From Renibacterium sp. (GTDB taxonomy: Bacteria > Actinomycetota > Actinomycetes > Actinomycetales > Micrococcaceae): 64,000 nucleotides of DNA. The position numbers were made by a program, and so were the translations under genes. The notes below the pieces were generated by a model. The model saw only the letters and a list, made by a program, of their open reading frames with translations, was not told the DNA's origin and ran no database searches. Within the stretch, counting starts at the first letter, position 1, and each line of letters opens with the position of its first letter. Positions 44,098 through 51,885 of the stretch are shown here, in pieces. The DNA is taken from contig JAFOLH010000001.1 in the NCBI GenBank assembly GCA_017419405.1, positions 372,001-436,000 of the forward strand. Reading direction: 5' to 3'.

Positions 44098-46824
44098 GTG
44101 AGCCAAAACAGCACTGACACGCCAGCCGCCCAGCCCGCCAAGCTCCTGGTCCTGGACGGCCACTCGATGGCCTTCCGTGCCTTCTACGCCTTGCCGCCGG
44201 AGACCTTCGTCACCGACACCGGCCAGCACACCAATGCGGTGCACGGCTTCACATCGATGCTGCTGACCATGATCCGGCAGCAGAAGCCCAGCCATGTGGC
44301 GGTCGCTTTCGACCTCGACACGCCGACTTTCCGCTCCGAGGAGTACACCGAATACAAGGCCGGCCGGTCCAAGACCCCGGAAGAATTCCACGGCCAGGTG
44401 GACTTGATCATCAAGGTCATGGAAGCGATGAACATCCCGACGATCAGCATCGACGGCTACGAGGCGGACGATATTTTGGCCACTTTGGCGACCAAGTCGG
44501 AGGCCGCCGGCTGGCAGACCCTGCTGGTCTCCGGTGACCGCGACGCCTTCCAGCTGATCACGGACAACACCTTGGTGCTGTACCCGAAGAAGGGCATCTC
44601 CGACATCCCGCCGATGGACGCGGCGGCAGTGGAGGCAAAGTACTTCGTCCGTCCGGACCAGTACTCGGACCTCGCCGCGCTGGTCGGCGAAACCGCGGAC
44701 AACCTGCCCGGGGTTCCAGGCGTCGGCCCGAAGACCGCGGCCAAGTGGATCAACCAGTACGGCGGCTTGGAAGGCATCCTGGCGAATCTGGATTCGATCG
44801 GCGGCAAGGTCGGCGATGCTTTGCGCGAACACATCGACGACGTCAAACGGAACCGCCGGTTGAACCGGTTGCTCACCGATCTGGACCTCCCGGTGGCTTT
44901 GGCCGAGATGGAACTGCAGCATCCCGACCGGGAGAAGGTCGAAGAGCTATTCGACGCCCTGCAGTTCAACACGTTGCGCAAGCGGTTGTTCGACCTGTTC
45001 GGCGAAGCCGAAACCGAGGCTTCGGCCGAAGGCCATGCGGCTCCGGTCCACGGATCGCTCGGCTCGGCGCAGGAGATCGGTGCTTGGTTCGAGGCGGCCG
45101 GAACCGCGACCATCGGGGTGGCGTTGGCGGGGGAGACCCTGCCGTTGGCCGACCCGGTTGGCCTGGACGTGCAGGGGATCGCTTTGAGCACCGGCGATTC
45201 CGCGGCATTCGTCGCCCTGGCCGGCCTGGACCAGGCGGCCGACCAATCGCTCGCCGAGTGGCTGTCCGGGCCGGCGCCCAAAGCGGTGCACGACCTCAAG
45301 TCGGCACTGAAAGCGTTGTCCGCGCGCGGCCTGAGCCTCGACGGGGTGATCGACGACACCTCGATCTCGGCCTACCTGATCCAACCGGAACGCCGGAATT
45401 ACGATCTGGCGGATTTGAGCCTCTACCACCTCAAGACGCCGATGAGCGTGGGGGCGGCCAAGGATTCCGGCCAACTCGATCTGGGTCTGGACGGCGACGA
45501 CGGCGCCCAGGAGGCGGTGCTGCGGGCCTTCGCGACGCAGAAGCTGAGCAGCTACTTCGCGCCGATCCTGATCGAGCGAAACGCGGCCCAGTTGCTGACC
45601 GGATTGGAATTGCCGCTCGCCAGGGTGCTCGCCGAGATGGAACTCGCCGGAATCGCGGTGTCCCGGGACACCCTGGACACGCTGATGTCCGATTTCAGCA
45701 AGACCATCGAAGCTGCGCAAACCGAGGCCTACGCGATCATCGGCCACGAAGTGAACCTCGGTTCGCCGAAGCAACTGCAGACCGTGCTCTTCGACGAACT
45801 CGGGATGCCCAAAACGAAGAAGATCAAGACCGGGTTCTCCACCGATGCCGAGGCCCTGGCGGACTTGACCGCAAAACACCCGCATCCGTTCCTGCTCCAG
45901 TTGCAGGCTTATCGGGACGCGAGCAAATTGCGCCAGACGGTCGAAGGCCTGATCAAGTCGATCGGCCCCGATGACCGGGTGCACACCACCTATGCGCAGA
46001 ACGTGGCCGCCACCGGACGGCTCTCCTCGAACAATCCGAACCTGCAGAACATCCCGATCCGCAGCGCCGAAGGACGGCGGATCCGCGGTGCCTTCATCGT
46101 CGGCCGGGCACCCGGGAAACAGCCTTTCGAAACCCTGCTCACCGCCGACTATTCGCAGATCGAAATGCGCATCATGGCGCATTTGTCCGGCGACGAAGCG
46201 CTGATCCAGGCCTTCAAAGACGGCGAAGACCTGCACCGCTTCGTCGGCTCGCACATCTTCGACGTCGAGCCGGACGAAGTCACCGCGGCGATGCGCTCCA
46301 AGGTGAAGGCGATGTCCTATGGCTTGGTTTACGGTCTGAGTTCCTTCGGGCTCTCCAAGCAGCTCAATATCTCGGTGGACGAAGCGCGCACCTTGATGAA
46401 GGACTACTTCGACCGCTTCGGTGCGGTACGCGATTACCTGCGCGGCGTCGTCGAGCAGGCGCGCCTGGACGGCTACACCGAGACCATCGAAGGCCGGCGC
46501 CGTTACCTCCCCGAGCTGACCAGCGACAATCGGCAGCTGCGTGAAATGTCCGAACGGGCCGCGTTGAACGCGCCGATCCAGGGCTCCGCGGCGGACATCA
46601 TCAAACGCGCCATGCTCGGCGTGGATTCGGCCTTCGCGGAGGCTGGACTCGCTTCCCGGATGCTGCTCCAAGTGCATGACGAATTGGTTTTCGAAGTCGC
46701 GCCGGGGGAACTGGAACAGGTGGAGTCCCTGGTGATGCAGCAAATGGCCGGCGCTGCCGAGATCGGAGTTCCGCTCGATGTGCACATCGGCGTCGGAACC
46801 AGCTGGTTCGACGCCGGCCACTGA
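44098..46824 (+). CDS. polA: DNA polymerase I (proofreading domain degenerate)
   Basis: 908 residues. The N-terminal 5'-nuclease (about 10-300) has VLDGHSMAFRAFYALP, YEADDILATLA and VPGVGPKTAAKW. The middle domain (about 315-500) keeps the 3'-5' exonuclease fold but not its catalytic DxE: the first strand reads TIGVALAGE. The polymerase part has motif A DYSQIEMRIMAHLS, motif B KAMSYGLVYGLSSFG and motif C LQVHDELVFE. It fills Okazaki and repair gaps. Loss of proofreading residues is common in actinobacterial PolA. Confidence 0.97.
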   Translation: MSQNSTDTPAAQPAKLLVLDGHSMAFRAFYALPPETFVTDTGQHTNAVHGFTSMLLTMIRQQKPSHVAVAFDLDTPTFRSEEYTEYKAGRSKTPEEFHGQVDLIIKVMEAMNIPTISIDGYEADDILATLATKSEAAGWQTLLVSGDRDAFQLITDNTLVLYPKKGISDIPPMDAAAVEAKYFVRPDQYSDLAALVGETADNLPGVPGVGPKTAAKWINQYGGLEGILANLDSIGGKVGDALREHIDDVKRNRRLNRLLTDLDLPVALAEMELQHPDREKVEELFDALQFNTLRKRLFDLFGEAETEASAEGHAAPVHGSLGSAQEIGAWFEAAGTATIGVALAGETLPLADPVGLDVQGIALSTGDSAAFVALAGLDQAADQSLAEWLSGPAPKAVHDLKSALKALSARGLSLDGVIDDTSISAYLIQPERRNYDLADLSLYHLKTPMSVGAAKDSGQLDLGLDGDDGAQEAVLRAFATQKLSSYFAPILIERNAAQLLTGLELPLARVLAEMELAGIAVSRDTLDTLMSDFSKTIEAAQTEAYAIIGHEVNLGSPKQLQTVLFDELGMPKTKKIKTGFSTDAEALADLTAKHPHPFLLQLQAYRDASKLRQTVEGLIKSIGPDDRVHTTYAQNVAATGRLSSNNPNLQNIPIRSAEGRRIRGAFIVGRAPGKQPFETLLTADYSQIEMRIMAHLSGDEALIQAFKDGEDLHRFVGSHIFDVEPDEVTAAMRSKVKAMSYGLVYGLSSFGLSKQLNISVDEARTLMKDYFDRFGAVRDYLRGVVEQARLDGYTETIEGRRRYLPELTSDNRQLREMSERAALNAPIQGSAADIIKRAMLGVDSAFAEAGLASRMLLQVHDELVFEVAPGELEQVESLVMQQMAGAAEIGVPLDVHIGVGTSWFDAGH

Positions 46825-46885
46825 GCGGCTGCCCCGGTACTGGACGGCGGTTCAGCCAGGGGTTCAAAGTGCAATCGCAGATCGA

Positions 46886-46891
46886 TAGACT
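46886..46891 (+). promoter_or_regulatory. -10 box TAGACT of the leaderless Eis-like operon
   Basis: TAGACT ends 8 nt before the GTG at 46900. Confidence 0.55.
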
Positions 46892-46899
46892 TATCCGCT

Positions 46900-48231
46900 G
46901 TGAGCTCTTTTCCTGAAAGTACGCCGAGTTTCCCCTACGAGTTGCGTGTATGGCCGATCGCCGAGTCGCTGGATGCCGAAGGCGAGGTCGACGAGCGCGC
47001 GGCCGGGTGGGCCGACGCGGTGGCGATCGGGTTCGGTTCCGAGGCGGTCGGCCCGGACGCGATCCGCCGTGCTGCTGCCGCGGATGCCGCTGACGGACAG
47101 CAGATTTGCGGGGTGTACCCGACCACGGCACCGGCCGGAGGCTTGCCGGCCAATATCCCGGTGGGGACCTATGCTTCCTATCCGGGAACGGTCAATGTGG
47201 GCGGTGGACGGCTGCTGGCCGCCAACCTGATCACCGCGGTCACGGTCCGGCCCAGCCATCGGCGCCGCGGCATCCTGTCCGCGATGATCGGGGCGGACTT
47301 GGCCAAAGCGCAGGCGGCCGGATTCGCGCTGGCCGCACTCACCGCCACCGAAGCCGTGATCTACGGCCGCTTCGGCTTCGGTGAAGCCAGCACGATCAAT
47401 GCGGTCACTGTGGACACCTCTCCCGGATTCGCCTTGCGGAGCGCACCGACCGGCACGGTGGACCTGGTGCCCAACGATTCGGCGGGCGAATTGCAGAGCC
47501 GGCTTTTCGAGTCGCTGCACCGCTCCGGCTTCGGTTCGGTCAGCCGACCAGCCGCCTACCGGGCCCGGGTCTCCGGGGCTTGGATGCACGGCAATCCGGA
47601 TCCGGACAAAGCGGTCCGCGTCGCCGCGCATTTCGGCCTGGACGGCGGCATCGACGGTTATGTCAGCTACAAGCAGATCCGTGCCGAGGGCAAGCCGGCG
47701 ACTTTGCAGATCATCGACCTGCTCGCTTTGGACGCGAATGCCTACCTCGGGTTGTGGGAATTCCTCGCCGGCGTGGACCGGACGGTTTCGGTGAGCTGGG
47801 CCCGGCCGCCGGGCGAGGATCCCTTGCGCTGGGCGTTGGTCGATTCCATGCGCTACTCGGTGAGCGGCGTCGAAGACGATCTCTGGTTGCGCTTGCTGGA
47901 TGTCCCGGCGGCGCTGGCTGCCCGGAAATACTGGGCCGACGGCGTGGTCGAGTTCGAGGTCCGGGACCGGATGGAACTGGTCGCGGGCAAGTACCGGCTC
48001 ACGGTGCGGGACGGCCAGGGCGAAGTCTCCCGGCTGGCCCCGGACACCGAACTCGCCTGGTCTTTGGACACGGCAGATTTGGCCGCTTTGTACCTTTCCG
48101 GAACGCGGGCCGGATTGTTCTTGGCCGCCGGCCGGTTCGGGGCCCCGTCGTCGGGCCTGGAAACGGCGGTTGCCCAATTCGATGCGGTGTTCGCCGTCCC
48201 GGCGGCACCGCTGAACCGGACGGAGTTCTAA
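46900..48231 (+). CDS. Eis-like GNAT acetyltransferase, copy 1
   Basis: 443 residues in the Eis layout of two GNAT domains plus a sterol-carrier-like C-terminal domain. The acetyl-CoA loop is VTVRPSHRRRGIL (114-126). Y155 in EAVIYGRFGFG corresponds to the general-acid tyrosine of mycobacterial Eis. The last residue is Phe (NRTEF), as in Eis, where the C-terminal carboxylate is catalytic. The family acetylates amines of aminoglycosides, peptides or protein lysines; the target here is unknown. It starts with a leaderless-type GTG. Copy 2 starts within its stop (TAATG). Confidence 0.85.
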   Translation: MSSFPESTPSFPYELRVWPIAESLDAEGEVDERAAGWADAVAIGFGSEAVGPDAIRRAAAADAADGQQICGVYPTTAPAGGLPANIPVGTYASYPGTVNVGGGRLLAANLITAVTVRPSHRRRGILSAMIGADLAKAQAAGFALAALTATEAVIYGRFGFGEASTINAVTVDTSPGFALRSAPTGTVDLVPNDSAGELQSRLFESLHRSGFGSVSRPAAYRARVSGAWMHGNPDPDKAVRVAAHFGLDGGIDGYVSYKQIRAEGKPATLQIIDLLALDANAYLGLWEFLAGVDRTVSVSWARPPGEDPLRWALVDSMRYSVSGVEDDLWLRLLDVPAALAARKYWADGVVEFEVRDRMELVAGKYRLTVRDGQGEVSRLAPDTELAWSLDTADLAALYLSGTRAGLFLAAGRFGAPSSGLETAVAQFDAVFAVPAAPLNRTEF

Positions 48232-49529
48232 TGGCTTTCACCGATGATTTCGAGCTCCGCCGGATCCATCCGGTGGCACCCGGCGAGGCCGGTTACGAAG
48301 CCGCGATGACCTGGTTGAAGGCCGTGTCCTACGGCTTCCACAACCCCGGGCGCAGTACCGAGCGGGCAGCGGAAGCCATGGTGCGCTCGATCGCGGACCG
48401 CACCGAATTCATCGGCGTGTACCGGAAGGCCGCGCAGCCCGGATTCGACATCGGCTGGCCGGTGGCCACGTTCGAGAGCTTCCGCAAGGACCTGAACATC
48501 GGCTCGGGCCGGATGCTCCGTGCGGAACTGATTTCGGCCGTGACGGTGCGCTCGGACCACCGCCGGCTCGGCATCCTCCGGGAGATGATGCAGGACGATC
48601 TGCGCCGTGCCCGGGACGAGGGGATTGCCGTGGCCGCCTTGACGGTGTCCGAGGGCAGCATCTACCGGCGCTTCGGTTTCGGGGTTGCCACGCAGGAGCG
48701 CAGCATCACGGTGGACAGCAGCAAGGGCCTCGACTTGGTGCGGCAGACCACCGGGGTGGTGCGCAACGTGCCACGGCAGGACCTGTTCGACCTGGCGCCC
48801 AAGATTTTTGCCGAAGTGCATGCACGGCAACCCGGCTCGATCGACCGGACGGAGAGTTATCGCTATTACGCGGCGGGCAAAATGGGCAAGGACGGCGAGG
48901 ACAAAGACGTGATCTCCGCGGTGCACTACTCCGCGAACGGCGTTCCGGACGGCTATGCGAGCTACAAATATTCCGGCTGGGACGAAACTCCGCGCCGGCT
49001 CGACATCGTGGACCTGGTCGCGGCCGACGACGTCGCCTACTTGGAACTGTGGCAGTTCCTCGGCTCGGTCGACCTGACCACCCGGATCGTCTGGGAGGAC
49101 GCTCCGCTGGTCGATCCGATGCAGTGGGCGTTGGCGGACCCGCGGCTGGTCGAATCCACGCGGCAGCGGGACATGATCTGGCTGCGGATCCTGGATGTGC
49201 GCCGGGCTTTCGCCGCCCGGGAGTACCAAGCGGACGGCCGTTTGGTGATCGAGGTGGCGGACCAGATGGGACTTGCCGGCGGACGGTTCGAGCTCGAGGT
49301 CCGTGCGGGTCAGGCCAACGTGACTGAGCTTTCGGATGAATCCGGGGCTTCGACCGAACCGGACCTGAGCCTGGACATTGCGGATTTGGGCTCGGTTTAC
49401 CTGGGCGGAGTACTGCCGAGCAGCTTGCTGGCTGCGGGCCGGATCGTGGAACACCGGGCCGGTGCCGCGCGGCTGCTCCAACTGATGCTCGCCCCCGAGC
49501 GCGCCGTGCATTGCCTGTCGCATTTCTGA
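48231..49529 (+). CDS. Eis-like GNAT acetyltransferase, copy 2
   Basis: 432 residues and paralogous to the preceding protein. It has the CoA loop VTVRSDHRRLGIL (104-116), the tyrosine Y145 in EGSIYRRFGFG and a C-terminal Phe (CLSHF). The central GNAT domain has LDIVDLVAADDVAYLELWQFLGSVD, matching LQIIDLLALDANAYLGLWEFLAGVD of copy 1. Its start shares one base with the stop of copy 1, so both are made from one message and could form a mixed hexamer. Upstream frame extension to 47580 lies inside copy 1 and is rejected. Confidence 0.85.
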   Translation: MAFTDDFELRRIHPVAPGEAGYEAAMTWLKAVSYGFHNPGRSTERAAEAMVRSIADRTEFIGVYRKAAQPGFDIGWPVATFESFRKDLNIGSGRMLRAELISAVTVRSDHRRLGILREMMQDDLRRARDEGIAVAALTVSEGSIYRRFGFGVATQERSITVDSSKGLDLVRQTTGVVRNVPRQDLFDLAPKIFAEVHARQPGSIDRTESYRYYAAGKMGKDGEDKDVISAVHYSANGVPDGYASYKYSGWDETPRRLDIVDLVAADDVAYLELWQFLGSVDLTTRIVWEDAPLVDPMQWALADPRLVESTRQRDMIWLRILDVRRAFAAREYQADGRLVIEVADQMGLAGGRFELEVRAGQANVTELSDESGASTEPDLSLDIADLGSVYLGGVLPSSLLAAGRIVEHRAGAARLLQLMLAPERAVHCLSHF

Positions 49530-49554
49530 GCCTGGCTGGCGGCTGCGGCCGCTT

Positions 49555-49584
49555 TTGCGTTGCTAGGCAGATCGGACTAGACTA
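49555..49584 (+). promoter_or_regulatory. promoter of rpsA
   Basis: TTGCGT (49555-49560), 18 bp, TAGACT (49579-49584). The leader of about 95 nt before the ATG at 49688 has no obvious hairpin or strong ribosome site. Confidence 0.6.
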
Positions 49585-49687
49585 AACGGGCGCGCATTGC
49601 GCGTAATCAACACCACAAACATTTCAGTGCATTCGATTCGTCTTGTGCGCTGACCAAATCAACTATCCACATCGGAGCCCCTACTAC

Positions 49688-51157
49688 ATGACCATCACGA
49701 CCCCCGAGAAGACCAGCACCCCTGTCGTCGCAGTGAACGACATCGGATCAGCTGAGGACTTCCTCGCCGCTATTGATGCCACCATCAAGTACTTCAACGA
49801 CGGCGATCTCGTCGAAGGAATTGTCGTCAAGGTTGACCGCGACGAAGTTCTGCTCGACATCGGCTACAAGACCGAAGGCGTCATCCCTTCGCGCGAGCTT
49901 TCCATCAAGCACGACGTCGACCCTTCCGAGGTCGTTTCCGTAGGCGATGAGGTCGAAGCCCTGGTTTTGACCAAGGAAGACAAAGAAGGCCGCCTGATCC
50001 TGTCCAAGAAGCGCGCACAGTACGAGCGTGCCTGGGGCGACATCGAGAAGGTCAAGGAAGAAGACGGTGTGGTCACCGGTACGGTCATCGAGGTTGTCAA
50101 GGGCGGCTTGATCCTGGACATCGGACTCCGTGGCTTCCTGCCGGCATCGCTGGTGGAAATGCGCCGCGTCCGCGATTTGGCTCCGTACATCGGTCAGCAG
50201 ATCGAAGCGAAGATCATCGAGCTGGACAAGAACCGCAACAACGTGGTCCTGTCCCGCCGGGCCTGGCTCGAGCAGACTCAGTCCGAGGTTCGTTCGACCT
50301 TCCTCAACAAGCTGGAAAAGGGCCAGGTTCGTCCGGGCGTCGTTTCCTCGATCGTCAACTTCGGCGCCTTCGTCGACTTGGGCGGCGTCGACGGTCTGGT
50401 GCACGTTTCGGAACTGTCCTGGAAGCACATCGACCACCCGTCCGAGGTTGTCGAAGTTGGCCAGGAAGTCACCGTCGAGGTGCTCGAAGTCGACTTGGAC
50501 CGCGAGCGGGTATCGCTCTCGCTCAAGGCTACCCAGGAAGATCCGTGGCAGACCTTCGCCCGCACGCACGCACTGGGCCAGGTTGTCCCGGGTCGCGTGA
50601 CCAAGCTGGTTCCGTTCGGTGCGTTCGTCCGCGTCGAAGACGGCATCGAAGGCCTCGTGCACATCTCCGAGTTGGCAGTTCGCCACGTTGAGCTGGCCGA
50701 GCAGGTTGTCTCCGTCGGTGACGAGCTGTTCGTCAAGGTCATCGACATCGATCTCGAGCGTCGTCGGATCAGCCTCTCGCTGAAGCAGGCCAACGAAGGC
50801 GTCGACGCCGATTCGACCGAATTCGATCCGGCTCTCTACGGCATGGCCGCAGAGTACGACGAAGAGGGCAACTACAAGTACCCGGAGGGCTTCGATCCGG
50901 AGTCCAACGAGTGGCTTGAGGGCTTCGAGACCCAGCGTGCCGCTTGGGAAGCTCAGTACGCCGAGGCGCAGACCCGTTGGGAAGCGCACAAGAAGCAGGT
51001 TGCTCAGCACGCTGCCGACGACGCGGCCGCCGCGAACGAAGGCAGCGGAGAAGGCGCAGCGACCAGCTACTCCTCCGAGGCTCCGGAAGCCGATGCCGGA
51101 ACCTTGGCTTCGGACGAAGCTCTTGCCGCACTGCGGGAGAAGCTCACCGGAAACTAA
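49688..51157 (+). CDS. rpsA: 30S ribosomal protein S1
   Basis: 489 residues. Four S1 RNA-binding domains are visible at about 35-105, 120-188, 205-275 and 292-361, with repeats such as VNFGAFVDLGGVDGLVHVSELSW and LVPFGAFVRVEDGIEGLVHISEL. The C-terminal 120 residues are acidic and Ala/Glu-rich, as in actinobacterial S1. Codon use is noticeably more biased (GTT, CGT, GAC, AAG) than in the neighbours, as expected for very high expression. A hairpin terminator follows after about 20 nt. Confidence 0.97.
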   Translation: MTITTPEKTSTPVVAVNDIGSAEDFLAAIDATIKYFNDGDLVEGIVVKVDRDEVLLDIGYKTEGVIPSRELSIKHDVDPSEVVSVGDEVEALVLTKEDKEGRLILSKKRAQYERAWGDIEKVKEEDGVVTGTVIEVVKGGLILDIGLRGFLPASLVEMRRVRDLAPYIGQQIEAKIIELDKNRNNVVLSRRAWLEQTQSEVRSTFLNKLEKGQVRPGVVSSIVNFGAFVDLGGVDGLVHVSELSWKHIDHPSEVVEVGQEVTVEVLEVDLDRERVSLSLKATQEDPWQTFARTHALGQVVPGRVTKLVPFGAFVRVEDGIEGLVHISELAVRHVELAEQVVSVGDELFVKVIDIDLERRRISLSLKQANEGVDADSTEFDPALYGMAAEYDEEGNYKYPEGFDPESNEWLEGFETQRAAWEAQYAEAQTRWEAHKKQVAQHAADDAAAANEGSGEGAATSYSSEAPEADAGTLASDEALAALREKLTGN

Positions 51158-51177
51158 TCTTTCCGACTAGCACTTCC

Positions 51178-51217
51178 GGGAGGGCCGCTGCGCATTGGCG
51201 TGGCGGCCCTCCCTTTT
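51178..51217 (+). terminator. terminator of rpsA
   Basis: GGGAGGGCCGC (51178-51188) pairs with GCGGCCCTCCC (51203-51213), followed by TTTT. Confidence 0.9.
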
Positions 51218-51227
51218 GCTGATTGTG

Positions 51228-51302
51228 CCAAGATGCATCTTCAGCTTTCAGATAGCGTTTCGACTGTTGAATCGCCATCCGCAAGCTGAAGATGCATCTT
51301 GG
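51228..51302. repeat. perfect 20-bp inverted repeat with a nested 12-bp palindrome in each arm
   Basis: CCAAGATGCATCTTCAGCTT (51228-51247) and its exact reverse complement (51283-51302) are 35 bp apart. Each arm contains the self-complementary AAGATGCATCTT (51230-51241 and 51289-51300). It lies after the rpsA terminator and 25 bp before the next start codon. It could be a double operator, a MITE-like remnant or an mRNA hairpin. Confidence 0.9.
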
Positions 51303-51327
51303 GGAGGCGAAGGTGGGAGGATGTGCG

Positions 51328-51735
51328 ATGATTCCAGCAGACTGGTTGCGGGTAAACCGGCCCGGTGATCGGGAAACCGTCGGATACCTGGAAATGTCCG
51401 ACGACGGCTTCCGGCCTTTCGACTTGTTGGGCCGCCCGGTGGCCGAACCGCTGCCATACGAAGTAGCCGAGGAATTGCTGCTCGAACAAGGCCTCAGCTA
51501 CTTGGCCAGCAGATGGCGGCTGGCCGTCGATGACGCAGCGGAGCCGATCGACGTGGTGATCCGCGACGTGAGTCCGGAACAGGTCACCGTGCTCTCCGAC
51601 GATTACGCCTATCCGCAGCCGATCGGCACGGTTTTCAGCCTGCCGGTCCCGGAGACCAGCGGGCGGCTGCAACCGGGAGCCCCGGGCAGTTCCGCCCGCT
51701 TCCTGCAAGCCATACCGCGGCCGCCCGCCGGCTGA
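51328..51735 (+). CDS. conserved hypothetical protein
   Basis: 135 residues, soluble and acidic, no membrane segment. The N-terminus reads MIPADWLRVNRPGDRETVGYLEM, followed by DGFRPFDLLGRPVAEPLPYEVAEELLLEQGLSYLA. It resembles small actinobacterial proteins of unknown function. GGGAGGA ends 6 nt before the ATG at 51328. The upstream inverted repeat may control it. Confidence 0.6.
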   Translation: MIPADWLRVNRPGDRETVGYLEMSDDGFRPFDLLGRPVAEPLPYEVAEELLLEQGLSYLASRWRLAVDDAAEPIDVVIRDVSPEQVTVLSDDYAYPQPIGTVFSLPVPETSGRLQPGAPGSSARFLQAIPRPPAG

Positions 51736-51742
51736 ACCGGTC

Positions 51743-51758
51743 AGCCCCAGGGCTGAAA
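51743..51758. repeat. 16-bp direct repeat, copy 1 (flanks the DUF2079 gene)
   Basis: AGCCCCAGGGCTGAAA recurs exactly at 53533-53548. Internally AGCC(CCAG)GGCT can form a small hairpin. Each copy follows the stop codon of a gene by a few to about 35 nt. Confidence 0.7.
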
Positions 51759-51825
51759 CAACCGGTCCCGTTTGCGCCTGAGGGCGCAGCCGGCGCGGCA
51801 TCGCCGGCGCACTGATTCTAGTGTC

Positions 51826-51868
51826 GACAACGGCGCCTCCCACCTCGGGAGGCGCCGTTGTCGTTTTG
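51826..51868 (+). terminator. strong hairpin between the hypothetical gene and the DUF2079 gene
   Basis: GACAACGGCGCCTCCC pairs perfectly with GGGAGGCGCCGTTGTC (16 bp) around ACCTC, followed by GTTTTGC. It is only 18 nt before the next ATG, so it either ends the upstream transcript or acts as an attenuator for the downstream gene. Confidence 0.8.
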
Positions 51869-51885
51869 CTAGAACGGAGTCGCCG

